Shown piece after piece: positions 1 to 7,960 of a stretch of 64,000 bases of DNA. Position 1 is the stretch's first letter. Each line of letters begins with the position of its first letter. Below the pieces are notes generated by a model, which worked only from the letters and a program-made list of their open reading frames with translations, was not told where the DNA came from and ran no database searches. The DNA lies in assembly GCA_027658995.1 (NCBI GenBank), contig JAQDQK010000004.1:135577-199576 (forward strand). Reading direction: 5' to 3'. The position numbers and the translations under genes were made by a program. Source of the DNA: Propionibacteriaceae bacterium AM104-82. GTDB taxonomy: Bacteria; Actinomycetota; Actinomycetes; Propionibacteriales; Propionibacteriaceae.

Positions 1-1
1 G

Positions 2-586
2 GTCGGCAACCGCGCCGTCGGCGACCGGTTCGCCCAGCACGCCGGCCCCGACGACCAGGCGGCAGCGGCCGCCCTCTACCTGCTGTCTGCCTTCACGCCG
101 ATGCTGTTCATGGGCGAGGAGTGGGCGGCCAGCGCGCCGTTCCCGTTCTTCAGCCACCTCGGCCCTGAGCTCGGCCCCCTGGTGACGCAGGGCCGCGCCC
201 GCGAGTTCGCCGCGATGGGCTGGGACGCCGCCACCCCCGACCCGCAGGCGACGTCGACGTTCGACTCGGCAAAGCTCGACTGGGACGAGAGGTCGGAGGC
301 AGGCCACGCCCGGATGCTCGCCTGGTACGAGACGCTGATCGGGCTGCGCCGCGCCCACGAGGATCTGCGCGACCCGCACCTGAGCGAGGTCCGCGTCGAC
401 GTCGTCGACCCGAACACGGTAGCGATGCGTCGAGGCGACTTCCTGGTGGTCGCGACGCGCTCGGAGTCCAGGGTCAGGATCGATGAGCGCGACGAGGTCG
501 TGGCGAGGTGGAGCGAGGTCGCCCGGCCGAACCCGACCGAACTGGTCCTCTCCTGCCCCGGCGCCGCCGTCCTGCGGCTCGGCTAG
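2..586 (+). CDS. treZ: Malto-oligosyltrehalose trehalohydrolase, C-terminal part (gene begins before the window)
   Basis: The open frame enters at base 2 and gives 194 residues to a TAG stop. The segment has the run VGNRAVGDRF followed by a hydrophobic stretch and LFMGEEWAA, typical of the C-terminal half of the GH13 trehalohydrolase, then a small beta-sandwich-like tail. TreZ releases trehalose from maltooligosyl-trehalose made by TreY, in the cytoplasm. The N-terminal catalytic residues lie outside the window. Its stop codon overlaps the stop of the convergent LacI gene in a shared CTAG at 583-586. The assignment rests on recognised motifs; another GH13 member is a less likely alternative. 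Confidence 0.85.
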   Translation, partial: VGNRAVGDRFAQHAGPDDQAAAAALYLLSAFTPMLFMGEEWAASAPFPFFSHLGPELGPLVTQGRAREFAAMGWDAATPDPQATSTFDSAKLDWDERSEAGHARMLAWYETLIGLRRAHEDLRDPHLSEVRVDVVDPNTVAMRRGDFLVVATRSESRVRIDERDEVVARWSEVARPNPTELVLSCPGAAVLRLG

Positions 587-1620
587 GCCCGCTCGACTGG
601 TCGGGTGTCGATCGGGCTGAGTGGCGCGGTACTGGAACGCAGCACCATCTCAGGGGCCACCCGCACCGACTCCACCGCAACCCCCGGGTCCTCGATCTGG
701 CGGATCAACAGCCCAATGCTCGCGTGCCCGATGCTGAAGAACTCCTGCCGGACCGTTGTCAGGGGCGGGAACGAATGGGCGGCCTCCGGAAGGTCGTCGA
801 AGCCCACCACACTGACCTCTGACGGGATGGACCGGCCGGCGTCGTGGAGGGCGTGCATGATGCCGAGCGCCATCGAGTCGTTGGCGGCGAAGACGGCTGT
901 CACTGCCCGGATCCCGGCAAGGACCCGCCCGGCCTCGTAACCGGACTGGTGATGCCAGTCACCGAACAGGAGCGGCGGGATCTCCCGTCCGCGCGCCTCG
1001 AGCGCCTCCCGCCAGCCGCGCTGCCGTTCCACGGAGTCGAACCAGTCGGCCGGCCCGGACACGTGCCAGACGCTCTCATGCCCGAGGTCGAGAAGGTGCT
1101 CGGTCGCGGCCCTTGCCCCGTCGGCCTGATTGAGCGCCACGCCGACCGCCTCGCTGTCGGGGTCTCCCTCCACCATCACAACGGGGAGCCCCTCCGGAAG
1201 AGGAAGGGCGGCCACGTCGGTGGTCGTCTGCGGGGCCATCAGGATGATTCCATCGACGCGCTGATCCACCAGGACGTCGACCACCCGCTTCACGTCGGCG
1301 GCCTTCCGTGAGCGCGTGCTCGCGAAGGTCACCGCGTAACCGGCCTCTGTGGCGGCGTTCTCGATGCCCTCCATGGTCGAGGGCGTCTCGAATGCGCCGG
1401 TGCCGATGCACAGGACGCCGAGCAATCGAGTGCGCCCCACCTTCAGTGCCCGCGCGGCCAGGTTCGGGCGGTACCCGACGTGCTCGACGGCCGCAAGCAC
1501 CCGGGCGCGGGTCTCCGGCAGCACGTTGGGGCTTGCGTTGATCACCCGGGAGACGGTCTGGTAAGTGACGCCTGCGATGCGCGCCACATCCTTCAGCGAT
1601 GGGGGCCGTTGATCGTTCAC
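583..1620 (-). CDS. LacI-family transcriptional regulator
   Basis: 345 residues. An N-terminal helix-turn-helix (about residues 8-27, SLKDVARIAGVTYQTVSRV) with the LacI hinge is followed by a periplasmic-binding-protein-like sugar-sensing domain to the C-terminus. Start GTG at 1620 is preceded by GAGGGAG. It is divergent from the sugar ABC operon starting at 1802, and two related operator-like sites lie in the 181-bp gap, so it most likely represses that operon in the absence of its sugar and may regulate itself. The ligand is not known; an alpha-galactoside would fit the glycosidase at the end of the operon. Its TAG stop is shared in CTAG with treZ. Confidence 0.92.
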   Translation of the reverse strand: MNDQRPPSLKDVARIAGVTYQTVSRVINASPNVLPETRARVLAAVEHVGYRPNLAARALKVGRTRLLGVLCIGTGAFETPSTMEGIENAATEAGYAVTFASTRSRKAADVKRVVDVLVDQRVDGIILMAPQTTTDVAALPLPEGLPVVMVEGDPDSEAVGVALNQADGARAATEHLLDLGHESVWHVSGPADWFDSVERQRGWREALEARGREIPPLLFGDWHHQSGYEAGRVLAGIRAVTAVFAANDSMALGIMHALHDAGRSIPSEVSVVGFDDLPEAAHSFPPLTTVRQEFFSIGHASIGLLIRQIEDPGVAVESVRVAPEMVLRSSTAPLSPIDTRPVERA

Positions 1621-1691
1621 ATGCTCCCTCTCTCCTCGCGGCTCGACACGGGCGACGATGCCTGATCCTCTGGAAGCCTAGCGCACTTCCA

Positions 1692-1705
1692 TGCGAACCA
1701 TCACA
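1692..1705. promoter_or_regulatory. Operator-like site O1 for the LacI regulator
   Basis: The 14-mer TGCGAACCATCACA matches the reverse complement of O2 (TGCGAACGTTCACA) at 12 of 14 positions. With flanks, the arm TTCCATGCGAAC (1687-1698) is repeated exactly as an inverted copy at 1759-1770. It lies nearer the LacI start, suggesting autoregulation or looping with O2. Confidence 0.55.
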
Positions 1706-1719
1706 TTTCCCCAACACCC

Positions 1720-1748
1720 TTGACGCGGTGCCGCTGCGAGAGTTACCG
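1720..1748 (+). promoter_or_regulatory. Likely promoter of the sugar ABC operon
   Basis: A -35 TTGACG (1720-1725) is followed, 17 bp on, by a weak -10 TTACCG (1743-1748). Operator O2 starts 3 bp downstream and would cover the transcription start, a classic repressor arrangement. The -10 match is poor. Confidence 0.4.
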
Positions 1749-1751
1749 TCG

Positions 1752-1765
1752 TGTGAACGTTCGCA
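1752..1765. promoter_or_regulatory. Operator-like site O2 for the LacI regulator
   Basis: TGTGAACGTTCGCA is a near-palindrome (12 of 14 symmetric positions) centred on CG with core GAACGTTC, the usual shape of a LacI-family operator. Its centre is exactly 60 bp from that of O1, about six helical turns, which would suit DNA looping. It sits between the predicted -10 and the Shine-Dalgarno sequence of the 1802 gene. Confidence 0.6.
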
Positions 1766-1801
1766 TGGAACGACCAAGTTCCCAGTCAAGGAGGACTGTC
1801 A

Positions 1802-3088
1802 ATGAAGAAGCGCCTGTTGGTGCCGACGGCCGCGATGGCCGCGCTCTGCACCCTGCTGGCGGGATGCTCAGGCTCGGGGCAGGGCACCCAGCCGAGCGAG
1901 ACCCCCAATGCCAGCCAAGCCGCCGGGTTGTCGGGCGATCTCGAGTTCATGACGGGGGCCGCGGTCGACTCGGACCTCTACCTGAAGTACGAGGAGCTCA
2001 CCGACGCCTTCCTCGCCGCCAACCCCGATGTCACCATCGAACTGGTCCCCTCGAGCACAGACCACGAGGGCGAGGTCAAGACCCGCCTCGCCTCCGGCAA
2101 TATTCCCGACATCTGGATGACGCACGGCTGGTCGCTGCTGCGCTACTCCGAGTTCCTCACCCCGCTCCAGGACGAGAAGTGGGCCGCCGACCTGTCCCCT
2201 GCCCTGAAGCCCGCCATGGTCTCGCCTGAGGGCGCGCTCTACGCCCTGCCGATCGACGTCGACATCGCGGGCATCCTCTACAACGAGGACGTGCTGAAGG
2301 CGGCCGGCTGGCAGGCCAAGGACATCACGACCTGGGAGGCCTTCGACAAGGCGGCCGCCGACATCGCCGCCTCCGGGACCACGGCCATCTACACGGCGGG
2401 CAAGGACCGCTGGCCGACCGGCCTGTTCGTCGACTGGATCGCCCCCGGCGCCTTCAGCGAGGAGCAGTTGAAGGCGATGTCGGAGCACAAGTTCCAGCGC
2501 GAGCCGTACCAGGTGGCGCTCGACAAGGTGGCTCAGTGGCGCGACGCGGGCTACTACAACCCCGACTACAGTTCGGCGACCACCGACGACATCTCTGCGG
2601 CGCTGGCCGAGGGCAAGGCCGGGTTCTCCTTCCTGATGAACTTCGTGGCGGTGGGCGCCTACACCTACAACCCGGACGCAAAGGTCGGCTTCATGCCGAT
2701 CCCCTCGGCCTCCGGCGGCGACCCCTACCTGGTCGGCGGCGAGAAGAACGCGCTGGGGATCTGGAAGGACACGAAGAGCCCGGAGGCTGCGAAGGCCTAC
2801 CTGGCCTTCCTGGCCCAGCCCGAGAACCTCGGGGCCCTGGCCAAGACCGCGGGCTCCGCACCGGGGCTGACCACCGCAACCGCCGACCTGGGCGGACTTC
2901 AGGCGAGCTTCGACACCTACGTCGGCAAGGTCGAGACGGTCCCCTACTTCGACAGGGTCTACATGCCCAACGGCGCGTGGGACAGCATCGTGTCGACCAC
3001 TGAGAGCGTGCTGACCAAGCAGGCATCGGTGAGCGATGCCCTCGACAAGGTTGCTGCCGACTTCGAGCAACTGTCCGCCGGAAACTGA
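1802..3088 (+). CDS. Sugar ABC transporter substrate-binding lipoprotein
   Basis: 428 residues of the family-1 extracellular solute-binding type (MalE/MsmE-like). The N-terminus MKKR, a hydrophobic stretch and the lipobox LLAGC place the lipidated cysteine at residue 22. A strong AAGGAGG lies 7 nt before the ATG. The protein would capture a mono- or oligosaccharide outside the membrane and deliver it to the two permeases that follow. No ATPase gene is present in the operon, so a shared MsiK/MsmK-type ATPase encoded elsewhere is probably used, as is common for actinobacterial sugar importers (inference). It is the first gene of an operon that ends with a glycosidase. Confidence 0.92.
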   Translation: MKKRLLVPTAAMAALCTLLAGCSGSGQGTQPSETPNASQAAGLSGDLEFMTGAAVDSDLYLKYEELTDAFLAANPDVTIELVPSSTDHEGEVKTRLASGNIPDIWMTHGWSLLRYSEFLTPLQDEKWAADLSPALKPAMVSPEGALYALPIDVDIAGILYNEDVLKAAGWQAKDITTWEAFDKAAADIAASGTTAIYTAGKDRWPTGLFVDWIAPGAFSEEQLKAMSEHKFQREPYQVALDKVAQWRDAGYYNPDYSSATTDDISAALAEGKAGFSFLMNFVAVGAYTYNPDAKVGFMPIPSASGGDPYLVGGEKNALGIWKDTKSPEAAKAYLAFLAQPENLGALAKTAGSAPGLTTATADLGGLQASFDTYVGKVETVPYFDRVYMPNGAWDSIVSTTESVLTKQASVSDALDKVAADFEQLSAGN

Positions 3089-3139
3089 GCGAGCCGGCCG
3101 CCCGACGGCGGCCGGCCCACCACCTAGCCAGGAGTCGTC

Positions 3140-4036
3140 GTGACCGACCGACCCAGCGCCAGCCGCCGGTCCCGGAGCGGTTGGCAGATCAACCTCTTCT
3201 ACCTGCCCGCCCTGCTGATCTTCGCCGTCTTCACCGTCTACCCGCTGCTGAGCGGGGTCCAGATCTCCCTCACCGACTGGGACGGGTTCAGCGCGGCGCG
3301 CAGCTTCGTCGGCCTCGACAACTACCTGCGGCTTGCTGGCGACCCCACCTTCCGCGTAGTCCTGGTCAACACCCTGATCTACGGCTTCGGCAGCACCATC
3401 GTGCAGCAGGTGCTCGGGCTCGGGCTTGCGCTGGCCCTCGACCGACCCACCAGGCGCAACACGGTGCTGCGCGCCGTCATCTACCTTCCCGTGCTGGTCT
3501 CGCCCGTGATCATGGGCACGATGTACTACCTGCTGTTGCAGTACAACCGGGGCGCGCTCAACGACGTCGTGGTTGCCCTGGGCGGTGACAGGATCGCCTG
3601 GCTGGCGACCCCCGAGGCGTCGATCGCGATCATCGTGCTGGTCAACTCGCTCCAGTTCGTCGGCCTCTCGATGATCATCTACCTGGCGGGGTTGCAGGGC
3701 ATCGGGCAGGTCTACTACGAGGCCTCGGCCCTCGACGGGGCGAGTCCCGCCCGTCAGTTCCGCCACATCACGCTGCCGATGCTGCGCCCCGCGATCGCCA
3801 CCAGCGTCGTGCTGAACCTGATCGGCGGGCTGAAGCTCTTCGACATCATCAAGGTGCTCACCAACGGCGGACCCGGCTACTCGACGAACTCGGTCTCCAC
3901 CTTCCTCGGAGTGACCTACTTCGACGCGCAGAGCGCGGGCTACGCCTCCTCGATGGGCGTGACGCTCTTCCTGCTCATCATGACCGTGACGGTCGTCCTC
4001 AACGGCCTGTTCAATCGCAACCGATCGGACGTGTGA
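3140..4036 (+). CDS. Sugar ABC transporter permease (MalF/UgpA-like)
   Basis: 298 residues with about six membrane helices. The cytoplasmic EAA loop, which docks the ATPase, is seen near residue 193 as YYEASALDGASPARQFRHIT. Start GTG at 3140 follows CAGGAG. It forms a heterodimeric channel with the next gene, whose start follows after one base. Substrate specificity cannot be read from the sequence; operon context points to the glycoside cleaved by the downstream glycosidase. Confidence 0.92.
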   Translation: MTDRPSASRRSRSGWQINLFYLPALLIFAVFTVYPLLSGVQISLTDWDGFSAARSFVGLDNYLRLAGDPTFRVVLVNTLIYGFGSTIVQQVLGLGLALALDRPTRRNTVLRAVIYLPVLVSPVIMGTMYYLLLQYNRGALNDVVVALGGDRIAWLATPEASIAIIVLVNSLQFVGLSMIIYLAGLQGIGQVYYEASALDGASPARQFRHITLPMLRPAIATSVVLNLIGGLKLFDIIKVLTNGGPGYSTNSVSTFLGVTYFDAQSAGYASSMGVTLFLLIMTVTVVLNGLFNRNRSDV

Positions 4037-4037
4037 C

Positions 4038-4865
4038 ATGTCAGTCCTCCGCAGGGGCGCCGTGTTCGCGGCCGGGATCGTGGTGGTACTGATCGCCCTG
4101 GCGCAACTGGTCCCCTTCTATGTCGCGGCGACGGTCGCCCTCAAGCCGCGCACCGATCTGTCCACCCGCTGGCTCCCGCCGACGGGGCTCTACCTCGGCA
4201 ACTTCGTCACCGCCATCGAGCGCGGCGGGATGCTGACCGCCGTCGGCAACAGCGTCATCGTCACCGTGGCCGCCACGGCCCTCGTCGTCGTCGCGGGGGC
4301 GCTGGCCGGATACCCGCTTGCCCGCCGGACGAGCCGCTGGAACACCGTCGTGCTGATGGCGTTCGTCGGCTCACTGATGATCCCGCCGCTGAGCATCCTG
4401 GTGCCGATCTACTCCCTGATGAACTCGCTGGGCGGGGTGAACACCTATTGGGGGATCGTGCTGATCATGGTCAGCGGTCAGTTGCCGCTCAGCATCTTCC
4501 TCTACGCCTCGTTCATCAAGGCGATCCCCGCGTCGCTGGAGGAGGCCGCCCTGCTCGACGGGGCGAACCGCTTCCAGATCTTCGTCCACGTCATCATGCC
4601 GCTGCTGAAGCCGGTCACCGCGACCGTCGTGATCATCACAGGGGTGTTCATCTGGAACGACTACCAGATGTCGCTCTACATGCTCACCACGAAGCAGATG
4701 CGCACCATCGCCCCGGCGATCGGTTCCTTCTTCTCCCAGCAGGGCAACAACCTGGGGGCCGCCGCCGCGGCCTCGCTGATCGGCGTGATCCCAGTGGTGA
4801 TCGCCTACCTCCTCCTCCAGAAGCAGTTTATGAAGGGAATGCTGGCCGGTGCAGAAAAGGGATGA
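4038..4865 (+). CDS. Sugar ABC transporter permease (MalG/UgpE-like)
   Basis: 275 residues, six predicted membrane helices, and the EAA loop LEEAALLDGANRFQIF near residue 168. It is the second half of the sugar channel. The ATG lies one base past the stop of the first permease, and the 3' end overlaps the next gene by 17 bp, so the three genes are probably translationally coupled. Confidence 0.92.
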   Translation: MSVLRRGAVFAAGIVVVLIALAQLVPFYVAATVALKPRTDLSTRWLPPTGLYLGNFVTAIERGGMLTAVGNSVIVTVAATALVVVAGALAGYPLARRTSRWNTVVLMAFVGSLMIPPLSILVPIYSLMNSLGGVNTYWGIVLIMVSGQLPLSIFLYASFIKAIPASLEEAALLDGANRFQIFVHVIMPLLKPVTATVVIITGVFIWNDYQMSLYMLTTKQMRTIAPAIGSFFSQQGNNLGAAAAASLIGVIPVVIAYLLLQKQFMKGMLAGAEKG

Positions 4866-6669
4866 TACCGACGACCCGACCCTCGAGCCTCAGGACGCGT
4901 CGGGAACCGTGGTAGCCGACATCGACCCCGACGGTGGAAGGCTGACGGTGCGCAGCGCCACGACGGGGCGACTGCTGCTCGACGTGCCACTCGACCCGCA
5001 GATCGATGTCCTCGGCTCCCGGGACGACGCGACCGTCGTGCAGTCGGTCGAGGTGACCCGCGGCACGGACGAGATCCGGGCGACGCTCAGCTACTCGTCG
5101 GCGGTGTGGGCCGCGAAGGTCGTGCACCTGAGCATCACCGCGAACAGGGTCACCTACCGCGTCGAGGTGACCGGCAACGACCTGCGCATCACCGACGCCA
5201 GGCTGCTTGCGTCGACGACCGCGCCCGGAAGGACCCTGGCCGAGGACGTCTACGTGCCGCGCTTCGACTGGTTCGAGGCGCAGGTGCAGATCCCGACCGA
5301 TGCCGACGACACGTTGGCGGCCCAGCAGTGGCTGAGCCCGCCGCCGCTGGTCTATGTCTTCGGCTCCGGAGCCGAGTCGTTCTGGGTCGCCGCGGCGCCA
5401 CGACCGGGGGCCTTCACGATGCACAGCTTCGACTACACCGGCTCCCAGGGCGTCAGCTTCAGGCTGACCTACGAGGGGCACACCAGGGTGGACGGGACCT
5501 ACTCGCTTCCCGAGGTGGTGATCGGGTTCGGCGACGGCGACGGCAACGCTGGAGTCGCGGCCGCAGTGAGCCACCTCCGGGCCACCGGCAGGCTGCCCGA
5601 GCCGTCTCCCCGCCCGACCCCTGCGTGGTGGCGGGAGCCGATCTTCTGCGGATGGGGGCAGATGCGCTTCGACTACCGGCGCGACCACGCCGGCCACGAG
5701 AACGGCACCTTCATCAACGTCACCTCGTACTGCACCGAACTGCGCTACCGCAACTACCTCGCCGCCCTCGACGAGGCCGGGATCGATCCGGGCACGATCG
5801 TCATCGACATGGGCTGGGCAAAGGACCCTGCGCTGGGGGTCCCCGACCCCGACCGCTGGGGCGACATGCGCGCCTTCATCGACGAGCAGCACGCCCACGG
5901 TCGCCGGGTACTGCTCTGGCACGCGCCGGTCGTCCACCAGGGCCTCCCGGCGGAGGCCTGCATGACGCTCGACGGTGTGCCCGTGGCGCCCGACCCTACC
6001 TCCGCGGCCTACGCGTCGATCCTCGCAGAGCAGGTGCGGCTCATGATCTCCCCGGACCCCGGCTGCCTGGACGCGGACGGGTTCAAGATCGACTTCACCC
6101 AGTGTGTGGCCTCCGAGAGCGGCCGGTTCGTGAGCCGGATCCCCCACTTCGGTGGGCTGATCAACGAGACGGACGAGTCGCTGCTCTACCCCCGCCTCGG
6201 TGAGGGCCGCGACACCCTGATCTCGACGAGCGGCGAGGCCTGGGGCATCGAACTGATTCGGCTGCACCTCGAGTTGCTGCACGGCGCCGCTCACCGGATC
6301 AAGCCGGACGCGATGATCATGTCGCATGCCGCCAACCCCTATCTGGAGGACGTGATCGACGTGCTGCGGCTCAACGACCTCGACGGCGACTGCGGCGACG
6401 TGCTCGGCGTGATGGGCAACCGGGCCGAGTTGGCCCGCATCTGCTCGCCGAACTGGCTGATCGACACCGACGATGACCTGATGATCGACCGTCGGCGCTG
6501 GCTGGCCTATGCCGAGTTGCAGCCCCTGCTGGGGATTCCGGACACCTACTACGCGACGGGGATCGCCCACTCGCAGGAACGGTTGACCGGCGAGGATCAT
6601 GCCCGGCTGCGCCAGATCTGGGACCGCTACCGACGCGGCCTTGAAGGGGAGCCGACCACCTCGCCCTGA
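4849..6669 (+). CDS. Alpha-galactosidase-like glycoside hydrolase (clan GH-D type)
   Basis: 606 residues from GTG at 4849 (MQKRDDTDDP). The N-terminal ~250 residues look like a beta-sandwich, followed by a (beta/alpha)8-like domain. IVIDMGWAKDP (near residue 317), DRWGDMRAFIDEQHAHGRRVLLWHAP and DGFKIDF resemble the strand motifs of melibiases; Asp415 in KIDF is the candidate nucleophile and Asp510 in RLNDLD the candidate acid/base (inference). There is no signal peptide, so it should act on sugar imported by the preceding ABC system. The exact family (GH36, or GH31-like) is uncertain. Confidence 0.72.
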   Translation: MQKRDDTDDPTLEPQDASGTVVADIDPDGGRLTVRSATTGRLLLDVPLDPQIDVLGSRDDATVVQSVEVTRGTDEIRATLSYSSAVWAAKVVHLSITANRVTYRVEVTGNDLRITDARLLASTTAPGRTLAEDVYVPRFDWFEAQVQIPTDADDTLAAQQWLSPPPLVYVFGSGAESFWVAAAPRPGAFTMHSFDYTGSQGVSFRLTYEGHTRVDGTYSLPEVVIGFGDGDGNAGVAAAVSHLRATGRLPEPSPRPTPAWWREPIFCGWGQMRFDYRRDHAGHENGTFINVTSYCTELRYRNYLAALDEAGIDPGTIVIDMGWAKDPALGVPDPDRWGDMRAFIDEQHAHGRRVLLWHAPVVHQGLPAEACMTLDGVPVAPDPTSAAYASILAEQVRLMISPDPGCLDADGFKIDFTQCVASESGRFVSRIPHFGGLINETDESLLYPRLGEGRDTLISTSGEAWGIELIRLHLELLHGAAHRIKPDAMIMSHAANPYLEDVIDVLRLNDLDGDCGDVLGVMGNRAELARICSPNWLIDTDDDLMIDRRRWLAYAELQPLLGIPDTYYATGIAHSQERLTGEDHARLRQIWDRYRRGLEGEPTTSP

Positions 6670-6688
6670 GCGGGGCTAGGAGCATGCC

Positions 6689-6724
6689 GGCCCCGGCTCC
6701 ACTCTCAAGGGCGGAGCCGGGGCC
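6689..6724 (+). terminator. Hairpin terminator after the sugar operon
   Basis: A perfect 12-bp stem (GGCCCCGGCTCC and its complement) with a 12-nt loop begins 19 bp after the glycosidase stop. There is no T-run, which is common in this high-GC group, so termination may need Rho or be hairpin-only. Confidence 0.6.
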
Positions 6725-6733
6725 CGTGGCGCA

Positions 6734-6760
6734 TCAGAACAGGACGGTCGCCAAGCGACG
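6734..6760. repeat. 27-bp duplicate of the 3' end of the YbbN-like gene
   Basis: This segment is identical to 7961-7987, which encodes the last nine codons including the stop of the YbbN-like gene. The two copies flank the repeat block, suggesting that the block grew by duplication of a segment that began inside that gene. Confidence 0.7.
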
Positions 6761-6904
6761 CCCGAACCGGGCGACCGGGGTCTGCTGAAGTGACAGAAGA
6801 CGGGTTGGTTAGCCCGCCAGGGCACTGTTCTGGTTCTGGTTGTCTCGACTCGACGGGCGTCGTCCGGTCAGGCGCGCCTGGTGGAGCCGATCGCAAGCCC
6901 CAAC

Positions 6905-7384
6905 GCAACCACGCCAGGAGCGGAACGTGACGGGCCGGGAAGATACGGCCGTGAGCCCCCGTCGCCCCTTCTGCGCCGCATGCCCAGCCCGACCAGGCAG
7001 GAACTGGCCTCACGCCTCGACCAAACGCGCGCCGAGCGGGGCGACCGGGAGGCGCGCGCCGCGGTCGCGTACTCCAGGGCACCGCATCCAACCATCAACA
7101 GAACGCTGGCAACCGTGCAGGCGCGGACGGAACGCCGGGCGGCCTCAACCACCCGACCACAAGCACACCGAGCAAGCCAGCGAAACCGACCATGGCGCCG
7201 CCCGGCTCCCGGCCGCGGCTGACCGGCACGACTGTCCGGGGTGGCGATGCAGACGTCGGCATTGAACGGCGACCGGACCCTTCGACAAGCTCAGGGAACG
7301 GTGCTCAAGTCCTCACACAACGTCACGAGGATTTCGACACGCTGGTCGCCGCTCCGCGCCGCCCACCGGCTCAATCAGCAGCGA
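6905..7384. repeat. Direct repeat R1 (~480 bp)
   Basis: It aligns with R2 at an offset of 570-572 bp with substitutions and small gaps. The best conserved stretches are 6943-7082 against 7513-7651, the GC-rich stretch near 7195-7230 against 7765-7800, and the CCGCGCCGCCCACCGG region near the end. Neither copy has an intact gene. Confidence 0.75.
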
Positions 7385-7476
7385 CCGGCCACAGGCCCAC
7401 CCAAGGCTGCAGCGACATTCGGCCCCTCCAACAGACTCCGGCAACGACGAAGCGAGGCACGCTCCTTCTCAGAGAC

Positions 7477-7955
7477 GCAACCACGCCACGAGCCAGACGC
7501 GAGGCGCCGAGAATACGGCCGTGAGCCTCCGTCGCCCCTTCCGCGCCGCATGCCCAGCCCAACCAGGCAGGAACCGGCCTCACGCCTCGACCAAACCCGA
7601 CCCGGACGGGGCGACCGGGAGGCGCGCGCCGCGGTCGCGTACTCCAGGGCACGGCACCCAACCACAAACAGACGCAAGCGACCGGGCAGACGCGGACGGG
7701 ACGCCGGGCGGCCTCAACAAACTGCACCGCGCCAGAACCAGGCTCCCAAGGAGACCAGCAGCAACGCCGCCCGGCTCCCGGCCGCGGCTGACCGGCACTG
7801 CTGTCCGGGGGTGGGCGATGAAGACGTCGGCATTGAACGGCGATCGGACCCCTCGACGAGCTCGGGGAACGGGTGGCCAAGTCCTCACGCAAGGTCCCGA
7901 AGATTTCGACAAGCTGGTCCCGGTCCGCGCCGCCCACCGGGTCAATCAGCAGCGA
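7477..7955. repeat. Direct repeat R2 (~480 bp)
   Basis: Second copy of R1, ending 5 bp before the stop codon of the YbbN-like gene. A small inverted motif changes in step between the copies (CCCT/AGGG in R1, CCCC/GGGG in R2), which hints at a folded RNA or DNA element. Confidence 0.75.
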
Positions 7956-7960
7956 GAGGC

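Larger units (their letters stand above)
6725..7960. other. Gene-free 1.2-kb repeat block
   Basis: I see no credible gene here: the open frames on both strands lack family features, lack good starts, and are duplicated along with the DNA. The block contains two diverged ~480-bp direct repeats, preceded by a copied 27-bp fragment of the 3' end of the neighbouring thioredoxin-like gene. It separates the sugar operon from the convergent YbbN-like gene. Confidence 0.6.

Noticed and set aside
1868-4039. 723-codon antisense frame over the sugar-binding protein and permease
   Set aside because: Spans two clear genes and their junction on the other strand; composition is that of a codon-position shadow.
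4828-6600. 590-codon frame antisense to the glycosidase
   Set aside because: Shadow of the sense gene with no recognisable domain or start signal.
6840-7265. Short frames inside the repeat block
   Set aside because: The same peptides recur only because the DNA is duplicated; changes between copies do not preserve protein sequence, and there are no good start sites.
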